From positions 1 through 7,594 of the forward strand of contig JAQVEY010000106.1 in the NCBI GenBank assembly GCA_028697515.1: a stretch of 7,594 bases of DNA. The letters run 5' to 3'. The notes below the pieces were generated by a model. That model did no database searches, was not told the DNA's origin, and saw only the letters and a list, made by a program, of their open reading frames with translations. Shown here piece after piece: positions 1 to 6,216 of this stretch. This stretch comes from Bacteroidales bacterium (GTDB taxonomy: Bacteria > Bacteroidota > Bacteroidia > Bacteroidales > ML635J-15). Position 1 is the stretch's first letter; every line of letters starts with the position of its first letter. The position numbers were made by a program, and so were the translations under genes.

Positions 1-1
1 A

Positions 2-502
2 GAAGGACAAAGATGCAAAAATGCCTATTATTATACCGATTCGTGTTTAAATGATTTTTTAAATAAGCTGGAAAAGTCACCTGACTGGGAAAGTTCTTTG
101 GTGATTTTAGTCGCCGACCATGGCACACGGTACGGAAGTATAGAAGTTTGGGATTTGCCCAAATTTCAAATCTTTATGCTATGGACAGGTGGAGCAATAT
201 CTTCAGAACCAATGCTTATTTCGCGTACAGCAGATCAATCAGATATAAGTGCTACATTATTGGGGTCATTAAATATTCAACATGATGAATTTGTTTTTAG
301 TGAAAATATTCTTACTAAAGCCAATACCAATGCTTTTTATGTGTTTAATCATGGATATGCTTTTATCAAAGACAATCGCTGGGCTATTTACGATATAAAT
401 CCGGACAAAGTCATTTACAGAGGCTGGGATTCGGAAAATCTTGACAACCAAACAAAAGCTTATGCCCAAAAATTGGCGGAGTATTATAAGAGTATAGAGT
501 AG
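2..502 (+). CDS. LTA synthase-like sulfatase-family membrane protein, C-terminal part
   Basis: The reading frame is open from the first bases of the window to the TAG at 500-502, so the N-terminus and the expected membrane helices lie outside. The visible part is the end of an alkaline-phosphatase/sulfatase-fold domain. It begins with a segment of the type YYYTDSCLNDFL, followed by a beta strand ending in VADHG (bases 110-124), where Asp-His matches the metal-binding pair of LtaS-type enzymes. After that come FMLWTGGAI and a DISATLLGSL helix with a FVFSENIL stretch, an order typical of LTA-synthase-like proteins of Bacteroidota. Family members transfer phosphoglycerol or related headgroups, or hydrolyse phospho- or sulfo-esters, at the outer face of the inner membrane. 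The substrate here cannot be read from the sequence, and Bacteroidota do not make classical lipoteichoic acid. An internal TTG at 98 is not a credible start because homology-like sequence continues upstream of it. Confidence 0.85.
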   Translation, partial: EGQRCKNAYYYTDSCLNDFLNKLEKSPDWESSLVILVADHGTRYGSIEVWDLPKFQIFMLWTGGAISSEPMLISRTADQSDISATLLGSLNIQHDEFVFSENILTKANTNAFYVFNHGYAFIKDNRWAIYDINPDKVIYRGWDSENLDNQTKAYAQKLAEYYKSIE

Positions 503-568
503 ATAATAAATGTATTATGATAGAAGTTGGTGAAAAAAAAACGAAATAATCTTAAATAGAATAAAATA

Positions 569-1377
569 ATGCAAACTAAAAGTTTAATATTTTATAAAAC
601 AGTTGATAAAAAGGTTAATATATCAGTATATTTTCAAAACGGTTCCTTTTGGCTCACACAAAAAGCCATGGCACAGCTGTTTGGCGTAAATGTGCCTGCT
701 GTAAATAAACACCTTAAAAATATTTTGAAACTGGGGAACTCAATGCAGAATCAGTTATTTCCAAAATGGAAACAACTGCCTCCGATGGAAAAAACTACAA
801 AATAAATTTCTACCGTTTAGAAGCTATCCTTGCTGTAGGCTACCGGGTAAATTCGGCTCAGGCTACCGATTTGTATGCCCTCAGCACCGATTACGACAAA
901 GAAAGCCAACAAACCAAAGATTTTTTTGCCGCTGTGCAAAACAAACTCCACTGGGCTATTACCGGAAAAACCGCTGCTGAAATCATTTACACCGAAGCTG
1001 ATGCCACCAAACTTTACATGGGTTTAAAAACATGGAAAGCTGCCCCCAATGGAAAAATTTTGAAAAGCGATGTGGTTGTGGCAAAAAACTATTTGTCACA
1101 TCAGCATATAGCCGAGCTTAACAGAATTGTGTCTGCATATCTGGATTTGGCCGAAAACAACGCACAGAGAGGAATTGCTTTCAATATGCAGCAATGGGCA
1201 AAATTCATAGATAGTTTTTTAGAACTTTCAAACTACCCGATTTTAAAAGATAAAGGCAAGCTTTCTATGCTCGAAGCAAAACTAAAAGCCATTAGCGAAT
1301 ACGAAAAATTCAGAGTAATACAAGACGAAACCTACGAAAGTGATTTCGACAGAGAAATAAAAAAACTAAAGCGTTGA
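569..1377 (+). pseudogene. RhuM-family (virulence-associated) protein, frameshifted and internally deleted
   Basis: Two frames together spell one RhuM-family protein. From 569 the first frame gives the usual N-terminal DNA-binding-like part (WLTQKAMAQLFGV, then VNKHLKNIL). Conserved sequence then continues one base out of register and is readable to the TGA at 1375-1377: ETGELNAESVISKMETT, FYRLEAILAVGYRVNS, FFAAVQNKLHWAITGKTAAEI, YEKFRVIQDETYESDFDREI. Inserting one G between 727 and 728 (ttg-Gaa-act) joins the halves exactly, so a one-base deletion is the simplest explanation. A second lesion is an in-frame junction near 862-868, where VNSAQAT passes directly into TDLYALS; intact relatives have roughly 55-65 residues between these motifs. 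Adding those back gives about 335 residues, the normal family length. RhuM was named from a Salmonella pathogenicity island and its biochemical role is unknown. Codons look more GC-rich than in neighbouring genes, consistent with acquisition. Translation of the second half from the ATG at 766 is possible but would lack the N-terminal domain. Confidence 0.85.
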
Positions 1378-1394
1378 AAACAGTTTTAATGATG

Positions 1395-1423
1395 TTGTAA
1401 ATGATGGGTTTTGGATACTTTTG
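1395..1423 (+). promoter_or_regulatory. Predicted Bacteroidota-type promoter (TTG-N18-TACTTTTG) for the DNA glycosylase gene
   Basis: TACTTTTG at 1416-1423 fits the Bacteroidota -7 consensus TAnnTTTG exactly, and a TTG at 1395-1397 lies 18 bases upstream, inside the usual range for the -33 element. Transcription would start near 1430, giving a leader of about 50 bases before the ATG at 1478. The -7 box sits in the first copy of a short imperfect direct repeat (1411-1425 and 1435-1448). Such matches occur by chance in AT-rich DNA, so this is a prediction from sequence only. Confidence 0.35.
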
Positions 1424-1448
1424 AGAAGAAATGTTTGGATATTTTGAG
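1411..1448. repeat. Imperfect direct repeat, ttggatacttttgag / ttggatattttgag
   Basis: Two near-identical 14-15 base units, at 1411-1425 and 1435-1448, are separated by 9 bases in the 100-base gap between the RhuM pseudogene and the glycosylase gene. They differ by one substitution and one T. The first unit contains the TACTTTTG promoter-like box. A role as a duplicated regulator site is possible, and so is a simple local duplication. Confidence 0.5.
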
Positions 1449-1477
1449 GGTAATAATAGAGATTTATTGATATAAAC

Positions 1478-1660
1478 ATGAATGAATTAGAAAAAATGTA
1501 GAGGATAAAATTCTCTCTTTGGCAGGAAACAAAGAAGAAAGCAGAATCTTTAATAAAAAAATGCTTCTACACCATCGATTCACAAATAGTTCATTTTGTT
1601 CAAGATGCAGAGACTAATATATTTCTAAATGACTTACAAAATTATCCTCACGCATTTGTT
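1478..1660 (+). other. Disrupted 5' end of the glycosylase gene (two opposite A-tract frameshifts)
   Basis: From the ATG at 1478 the frame reads MNELEKM and then hits TAG at 1499-1501. Adding one A to the A6 run at 1491-1496 gives MNELEKNVEDKILSLAGNKEE. Removing one A from the A7 run at 1555-1561 returns to the frame of the downstream ORF at KCFYTIDSQIVHF. The original 5' end of the gene is therefore still readable, and the two indels cancel. The peptide quality of both segments, and the continuation of family-like sequence upstream of 1661 in the same frame, argue that the native start is 1478. Homopolymer sequencing or assembly errors and real mutation are both possible; the sequence alone cannot separate them. 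Confidence 0.65.
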
Positions 1661-2260
1661 TTGTCTTGTTTGATGGATCGTCAGATAAAGGCAGAAATTG
1701 CTTGGCTAATTCCATCAAAAATAAAAGCGATTTTGGGAAGCTTTGATATAAATGACCTGGTAGCATTAAAGGCAGCGGAATATCAAAAGTTGTTTTTACA
1801 AAAAAAACTTCATAGATTTAATGATACAATGGCTGATGTTTTTTATCGTGGAGTACAAGATATTTACAGTAAATATGAGGGCGATGCTTCAAAAATATGG
1901 TATGATAAACCCTCTAGTTCAACTGTAGTTTATCGTTTTCTTGAGTTCAAGGGTAGTGGCATAAAAATCGCAACAATGGCAGCAAACATTTTAGCCAGAC
2001 AATTTAGAATTGAATTTAGTGATTATTATTCTATAGATATTTCACCGGATGTTCATATTAAAAGAGTAATGACGAGAATGGGTTTTGTGCCAAAAAATGC
2101 ATCAAACGAAATGATAATCTACAAAGCGAGAGAACTATATCCAGAATTTCCCGGAATTATTGATTTTTCCTGTTGGGAAATTGGTAGGGAGTGGTGCCAT
2201 CCAACAAAGCCGGAATGTGAAAAGTGCTTAGTTAATAGTGAATGTAAAAAAATAATTTAA
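1661..2260 (+). CDS. Endonuclease III-like HhH-GPD DNA glycosylase/AP lyase with [4Fe-4S] cluster (5'-disturbed)
   Basis: This is a base-excision-repair type protein. Counting from the TTG at 1661, a helix-hairpin-helix segment FKGSGIKIAT (96-105) carries Lys102. SPDVHIKRV carries Asp120, 18 residues later, the same spacing as Lys120 and Asp138 of E. coli endonuclease III, the nucleophile and catalytic aspartate. The C-terminus has Cys179, 186, 189 and 195 (C-X6-C-X2-C-X5-C), the exact endonuclease III/MutY iron-sulfur spacing. Both catalytic residues are present, so a bifunctional glycosylase/AP-lyase is the likely activity; the lesion preference is unknown. The region before the HhH motif differs from Nth itself, so this is an uncharacterised branch rather than nth. 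The native protein probably starts at 1478 and had about 260 residues. As sequenced, only starts at TTG 1661 or ATG 1673 give an open frame, costing about 60 N-terminal residues that normally help build the helical domain. It converges on the peptidase gene with a 37-base gap. Confidence 0.8.
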   Translation: MSCLMDRQIKAEIAWLIPSKIKAILGSFDINDLVALKAAEYQKLFLQKKLHRFNDTMADVFYRGVQDIYSKYEGDASKIWYDKPSSSTVVYRFLEFKGSGIKIATMAANILARQFRIEFSDYYSIDISPDVHIKRVMTRMGFVPKNASNEMIIYKARELYPEFPGIIDFSCWEIGREWCHPTKPECEKCLVNSECKKII

Positions 2261-2267
2261 TCTTTTT

Positions 2268-2311
2268 AGGAGCATTTGGTAGCTGAGCTTGTCGAAGCTA
2301 CAAATTCTCCT
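2268..2311. repeat. REP-like imperfect inverted repeat between convergent genes
   Basis: GTAGCT (2279-2284) and AGCTAC (2296-2301) are perfect inverted arms around an 11-base loop. The arms extend outward as ATTT/AAAT and AGGAG/CTCCT with one mismatch and one bulged base. An alternative inner hairpin, AGCTT-GTCG-AAGCT, overlaps it. The core tgagcttgtcgaagc resembles the TTCGACAAGCTCA-type palindromic repeats common between genes in many bacterial genomes, so this may be one copy of a dispersed REP family. The right arm includes the TAG stop (2298-2300) and last codons of the peptidase gene. Neither strand has the T-tract expected of an intrinsic terminator directly after the stem, but its position between tail-to-tail genes makes a role in ending transcripts or stabilising 3' ends plausible. 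Confidence 0.6.
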
Positions 2312-4445
2312 CAAAATACCTTGTAACAATTCTCATAAGATGTATTCTGTCATAACCGCGAACATTATGTTCGTGTCCGGGGTAAACGAAATAGTCTAAA
2401 AGAACTTTATTTTCAACACATTTTTGGACGAAATTAAGACTATGTTGCCATACTACAACAGGGTCGGACGTACCATGAATAAGCATTAGTCTGCCTGTAA
2501 GTTTTTCTGTTTTATTTAGAAGATTGCTGTTCTTATATCCATCCGGATTTTCTTGAGGCATGTCCATATATCTTTCGCCGTACATAATTTCATAAAATTC
2601 CCAGTTTATTACAGGACCACCGGCAACTCCAACTTTGAAAATGTCTGCATGGTCTGTCATTAAAGTAGTTGTCATAAAACCTCCATAACTCCAGCCGTGA
2701 ACGCCAATTCTGTCCATATCAACATAACCGAGACTTTTCAGATATTCAACTCCGGTCAATTGATCCTGACATTCGATAACTCCAAGATTACGATGAATAA
2801 TGTTTTCAAAGTCAAAGCCTCTGTTTGAAGAACCTCTGTTATCAAGAGTAAACATAATATATCCTTGCTGAGCCATATAGTAATCCCAACCCGAAGCTCC
2901 ACCTAACCAGTCGTTTGTAACTAACTGTGCATGAGGACCTCCGTAAACATATACTATTGCAGGATATTTTTTTGATTCATCAAAATCGGGTGGGAGGATA
3001 ATCCTGTAATACAAATCCGTTACTCCGTCATTTGCTTTGAGAGTACCAATTTTCATGCTACCCAGTTTATAATCAGCCAGAGGATTCGAAGCAGTCAATA
3101 TCGTGTTTATCTCTTTTCCCTTTGTGTCATAAATTACATATTTATTTGGAACACTTGTACTGCTGAAATTATCAATAATGTATGCTCCGTCTGCAGAAAC
3201 AACTGCATTGTGATTACCACTTTCGCGGGTAATTCTTATCATAGCTCCGCTTGCAATATTCACTCTGTAGATGTCAAAATCAATTGGAGTCTCTTTATTG
3301 GCTTTTATTATAATATCTTTGCCATCAGCAGTAAATGCGTAAATCTCCTGAACTTCAAAATTCCCTTTTGTTATCTGAGAAATCTGATTTCCTTCAGTAT
3401 CATACAAATACAAATGCGAATAACCGTCTTTGCGGGTTTGCCAGATAAATTTTGTGGGATCACTTGGTAAAAACCTTGCAGGATATAAAGGTTCAACATA
3501 TTTATCGTGTTTCTCCTCGAATAAAGTCTTTACAAATTTACCTGTTTTAATATCGTATTGATTAAATTTCATGTGGTTTTGTTCGCGATTGAGCACAGCT
3601 ATATAAATGAATTTTTCATCAGGACTCCAGGCAATATTTGTCAAAAACTGTTCTTTTGGCTCACCTGTTTCAATATAAATGATTTTTTCAGATTTAACAT
3701 CATAAATTCCAAGTGTAACCTCTTCGCTTGTCATACCTGCCATACAGTATTTTATTGGTTCTACTTCTGCAACTCTTTTGTCGGTATTGACAATAGGATA
3801 ATCCGTTACCATTGATTCATCTTTGCGATAAAATGCAAGATAATTGCCCTGAGGAGACCAGAAAGTACCTTTTTCAATGCCGAATTCATTACGGGCTACA
3901 GTTTGTCCATAAATAATGTCTTTGTTTCTTTCACTGCTTATTTGCTTTACCTGACCATCAGCACCAATTAAGGACAAATTATTATCCATCGTAAAAGCTA
4001 TCATTGAGTTTGAACTGCAATAATCACTATTTTCAGCACTTTCGCCAAGTTTGATATATTTTTTTAATTCTTTGTTGATTATATCAAATTCAATGAGATT
4101 ATTTGTCTCATAAAATCTAATAGTATTTTTATCAAGCCATTCGCATCCGGGAAAATATGAACATTCATCTTTGCCTTCAAGTTTTAAGACCGAATTAATT
4201 TCATCAAGGCTAATCAAAGTTTTTTCTTTTTTAAGGTCAAAACTGACAGAAATCAAAGTGTCTTTGACAATTTTCGTAAATTCTTTTGAATCAGGTCTTA
4301 ATGCCAAACCTCTAATATATTCAGGATATAATTCTCTCCACACTCCAACGACAGCTTCGTCAATTGTAAGATATTTAGTTTGAGATACAGCTAACTGTGT
4401 AGCAAAAAGAATAAACCCAATGATAATAATAAGTGCTTTTTTCAT
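2298..4445 (-). CDS. S9B prolyl tripeptidyl/dipeptidyl peptidase (PtpA-like), secreted
   Basis: The 715-residue precursor starts with a signal peptide (MKKALIIIIGFILFATQLAVS), has a DPP4-type beta-propeller at about 25-465, and ends in an alpha/beta-hydrolase domain at about 470-715. The catalytic triad is visible: Ser586 in GWSYGG, Asp661 in HGTSDPVV and His693 in PGHEHNV. As remembered from the literature, P. gingivalis prolyl tripeptidyl peptidase PtpA uses Ser603, Asp678 and His710; each is offset by exactly 17. Its N-terminus-binding Glu636 maps to Glu619, and its Glu205 most likely to Glu187 in RNEFGI. Classical DPP4 has two adjacent glutamates at that place; here the first is Asn186. 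I therefore favour removal of tripeptides ending in proline from peptide N-termini, in the periplasm or at the outer membrane, over strict DPP4 activity. The ATG overlaps the stop of the KilA-N gene (ATGA, 4442-4445), so translation may be coupled. The gene looks intact. Confidence 0.92.
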   Translation of the reverse strand: MKKALIIIIGFILFATQLAVSQTKYLTIDEAVVGVWRELYPEYIRGLALRPDSKEFTKIVKDTLISVSFDLKKEKTLISLDEINSVLKLEGKDECSYFPGCEWLDKNTIRFYETNNLIEFDIINKELKKYIKLGESAENSDYCSSNSMIAFTMDNNLSLIGADGQVKQISSERNKDIIYGQTVARNEFGIEKGTFWSPQGNYLAFYRKDESMVTDYPIVNTDKRVAEVEPIKYCMAGMTSEEVTLGIYDVKSEKIIYIETGEPKEQFLTNIAWSPDEKFIYIAVLNREQNHMKFNQYDIKTGKFVKTLFEEKHDKYVEPLYPARFLPSDPTKFIWQTRKDGYSHLYLYDTEGNQISQITKGNFEVQEIYAFTADGKDIIIKANKETPIDFDIYRVNIASGAMIRITRESGNHNAVVSADGAYIIDNFSSTSVPNKYVIYDTKGKEINTILTASNPLADYKLGSMKIGTLKANDGVTDLYYRIILPPDFDESKKYPAIVYVYGGPHAQLVTNDWLGGASGWDYYMAQQGYIMFTLDNRGSSNRGFDFENIIHRNLGVIECQDQLTGVEYLKSLGYVDMDRIGVHGWSYGGFMTTTLMTDHADIFKVGVAGGPVINWEFYEIMYGERYMDMPQENPDGYKNSNLLNKTEKLTGRLMLIHGTSDPVVVWQHSLNFVQKCVENKVLLDYFVYPGHEHNVRGYDRIHLMRIVTRYFEENL

Positions 4446-5254
4446 TTTAATTTATTTAAATTTAATTTTAACAAAGATTTCATTTGAGTAATAGCAACTC
4501 TGTTTAATTGTATTAGACGCATAGATTGCGATATCCCCTGTTGAATCAATACAGCATTAATACTCTCTATATTAGACAATACTACTAGTTGTTCAATGCT
4601 GGCATAATCACGTATATTCCCAGATTTTTCGGGATTTTCATTTTTCCACTGCTGTGCAGTTATGCCAAACAAAGCTACATTTAACATATCTGTTTCATTT
4701 GCATAGACACATGTAATTTGATTCTTCGTCAACTCTGATGGTATTAGATTCTCTTTAATGGCATCTGTATGAATGTGATAATTTACTTTGGCCAATGCCC
4801 GTTGTAGATTCCAATCTAATTTAAGCCTGTCGTTTTCATCTGCTTTTAACCTTTGATATTCCTTTATAAGTAATAATTGAAATTTCGGACTAATCCACAT
4901 CCCGAAATGAAAAGCAATATCTTTATGAGCATAAGTACCACCATATCTTCCAGCTTTAGCCGTAATCCCAATAGCTTGTGTATTTTCAATCCAGTTTTTA
5001 ACCGATAAAACAAAATTATTACTACCGGCTGAGTTTTTAATTGTACCGAATTCGGTATAATTAAAAATGGGATTGTTTAAAGCTTCCCATTCTCCAATGT
5101 ATTCAATAGTACTTTTTAAACTAAGCCATTTAATAATAATCGCCTCTTGCATTTGACTTCTTGCCATATCTGTCAGTGAAATATAATCATCTTGGTTCTG
5201 TGAAATAATAGCTATTTCACTTCCGTCAATTTTTATTTTTTTATTCATTAACAT
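4442..5254 (-). CDS. KilA-N domain protein
   Basis: The protein has 270 residues, or 268 from the second ATG (5246-5248), which gives the more usual beginning MNKKIKIDG. An N-terminal KilA-N domain spans about residues 10-140. Recognisable parts are DDYISLTDMARSQ, IIKWLSLKSTIEYIGEWE, a GRYGGTYAHKDIAFHFGMWI stretch and ISPKFQLLLIKEYQRLK. The C-terminal half is a helical domain common in bacterial members (DWNLQRALAKVNYHIHTDAI). KilA-N is a DNA-binding fold of large DNA viruses, phages and mobile regions; the role of solitary chromosomal copies is not known. The last eight residues, rich in Leu, Asn and Lys, are encoded by DNA with only A and T (4444-4471) that looks like the leader of the next gene. 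The TGA overlaps the peptidase ATG. It may regulate the pair or be an insertion that captured the peptidase gene; the sequence does not decide. Confidence 0.87.
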   Translation of the reverse strand: MLMNKKIKIDGSEIAIISQNQDDYISLTDMARSQMQEAIIIKWLSLKSTIEYIGEWEALNNPIFNYTEFGTIKNSAGSNNFVLSVKNWIENTQAIGITAKAGRYGGTYAHKDIAFHFGMWISPKFQLLLIKEYQRLKADENDRLKLDWNLQRALAKVNYHIHTDAIKENLIPSELTKNQITCVYANETDMLNVALFGITAQQWKNENPEKSGNIRDYASIEQLVVLSNIESINAVLIQQGISQSMRLIQLNRVAITQMKSLLKLNLNKLK

Positions 5255-5278
5255 ATTGATTTTTATAAATTATAATGA

Positions 5279-5312
5279 ATTATATTTCGCATAAGTTGAT
5301 TATATTTCAACT
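5279..5312. repeat. Direct repeat attatatttc (20-base period) with overlapping inverted repeat upstream of the KilA-N gene
   Basis: The 10-mer attatatttc occurs at 5279-5288 and again at 5299-5308, exactly 20 bases apart, about two helical turns. An inverted repeat AGTTGA (5294-5299) / TCAACT (5307-5312), with a 7-base spacer, overlaps the second copy. All of this lies 25-60 bases upstream of the KilA-N start codon, where a regulator or the KilA-N protein itself could bind. Chance is possible in such AT-rich DNA. Confidence 0.4.
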
Positions 5313-5364
5313 GCTTCTGATTTTGGGTTGACCTTCATTCGATTCTTTTCTTAAAAATTGATTC

Positions 5365-5406
5365 TTGTTTATTGTAATTTGATTTTTTATTGTTTATTGT
5401 CATTTG
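5365..5406. repeat. Direct repeat ttgtttattgtNatttg in the divergent intergenic region
   Basis: Two 17-base copies, at 5365-5381 and 5390-5406, match at 16 of 17 positions and are 25 bases apart. They lie just upstream of the VanX-like gene and overlap the predicted -33 element there. Together with the repeats at 5279-5312 they account for much of the 188-base gap (5255-5442) between divergent genes, which holds no other gene that I can see. Confidence 0.45.
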
Positions 5407-5419
5407 TTTCATATATTTA
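5390..5419 (+). promoter_or_regulatory. Possible promoter of the VanX-like/aroB pair (TTG-N19-TATATTTA)
   Basis: TTG at 5390-5392 followed after 19 bases by TATATTTA (5412-5419) resembles the Bacteroidota -33/-7 pattern, with one mismatch to TAnnTTTG. Transcription would begin around 5425, about 18 bases before the ATG at 5443. The -33 part lies in the second copy of the 17-base direct repeat. This is a weak match in AT-rich sequence. Confidence 0.28.
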
Positions 5420-5442
5420 CGTTTTTACAAAGATATAATTTC

Positions 5443-6216
5443 ATGTCAGAAGCAAAATATATAATCTTAATTTTTCTTTCAGCTTTAACATTATTTTATG
5501 AATGTAAACCGAAAGATAAATCAATGCCTACTGCTGAATCTCTGACTAATACTGACACTACAATAGTTTTAGCTCCAGTAATAAATAAAACAGAGGAACA
5601 CTTAAAACAATTGGGCTTGGTCAACATTCAGGATTCTTTGCCAATGATATTAGTGGATTTGAAATATTCAGGAACTGATAATTTTTTAGGTATTGATTTT
5701 TATGGAGAACTTGAAAATGCTTTTGTACAGGTAGAGTGTCTAAATAAACTTTATAAAGCCTATAATATTTTAATCAAGGAAAGACCAGGCTATACTTTTA
5801 TAATTTATGATGCAGTAAGAAGTGTCGAAGCTCAGCAGTTTATGTGGGATTCGGTTGATGTTCCAGCAAATATAAAACACTGGTATGTGGCAAATCCGCA
5901 AAGAGGTTCAATACACAATTACGGGATGGCCATTGATATCAGCATTGTGGATTCTGTTGGTAATGTGCTGGACATGGGAACGGAGTTTGACTATTTTGGC
6001 GATTTGGCTCACCCAGGAAAAACAGCTTATTTCTATAATTCTGGTAAGTTATCCAAAGAACAGTATGATAACAGAAATTTGCTAATGACAATAATGCAAA
6101 AGGCATATTTTTATGTTTCGACAACTGAGTGGTGGCACTATAATGCTTCATCGCTGGATTATGCAAAGAGTAAGTATAAAATATTTAGTCTCCCTTTAAA
6201 TACTGAAAATAAATGA
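5443..6216 (+). CDS. VanX-type D-alanyl-D-alanine dipeptidase (M15D), exported, probable lipoprotein
   Basis: From the ATG at 5443 this is a 257-residue zinc dipeptidase. The open frame extends back to a TTG at 5404, but the ATG puts the hydrophobic export segment YIILIFLSALTLFYEC at the N-terminus. Cys21 could be lipidated, although FYEC is a poor lipobox with Glu at -1. The catalytic domain runs from about 60 to 245. It shows SIHNYGMAID with zinc ligands His158 and Asp165 (7 apart, as His116/Asp123 in VanX) and TEWWH with catalytic Glu229 and zinc ligand His232 (3 apart, as Glu181/His184). Arg126 in YDAVRS corresponds to Arg71. The likely reaction is hydrolysis of D-Ala-D-Ala or related dipeptides in the periplasm, for peptidoglycan turnover or scavenging. 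No vanH/vanA-type ligase is adjacent, so this is not evidence of glycopeptide resistance. Its TGA overlaps the aroB ATG (ATGA, 6213-6216), which suggests coupled translation. Confidence 0.9.
   Translation: MSEAKYIILIFLSALTLFYECKPKDKSMPTAESLTNTDTTIVLAPVINKTEEHLKQLGLVNIQDSLPMILVDLKYSGTDNFLGIDFYGELENAFVQVECLNKLYKAYNILIKERPGYTFIIYDAVRSVEAQQFMWDSVDVPANIKHWYVANPQRGSIHNYGMAIDISIVDSVGNVLDMGTEFDYFGDLAHPGKTAYFYNSGKLSKEQYDNRNLLMTIMQKAYFYVSTTEWWHYNASSLDYAKSKYKIFSLPLNTENK

Noticed and set aside
517..556. Short reading frame starting at an ATG near 517 between the first two genes (MIEVGEKKTK)
   Set aside because: Only about ten codons, includes an A9 run and has no supporting context.
569..1377. Programmed frameshift in the RhuM gene
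   Set aside because: The site (ttgaaactg) is not a typical slippery sequence, and the additional large internal deletion fits decay better.
2268..2316. Classical intrinsic terminator at the convergent junction
   Set aside because: The stem is not followed directly by a T-tract on either strand; recorded as a REP-like inverted repeat instead.
3210..4383. Plus-strand open frames of 70-86 codons opposite the S9 peptidase
   Set aside because: They lie inside a gene with a complete domain structure and show no recognisable features; shadows of the minus-strand gene.
5443..6216. Reading the VanX homolog as part of a vancomycin-resistance cluster
   Set aside because: No VanH, VanA/B ligase or VanRS is present in the window; exported VanX-like dipeptidases also serve ordinary peptidoglycan metabolism.
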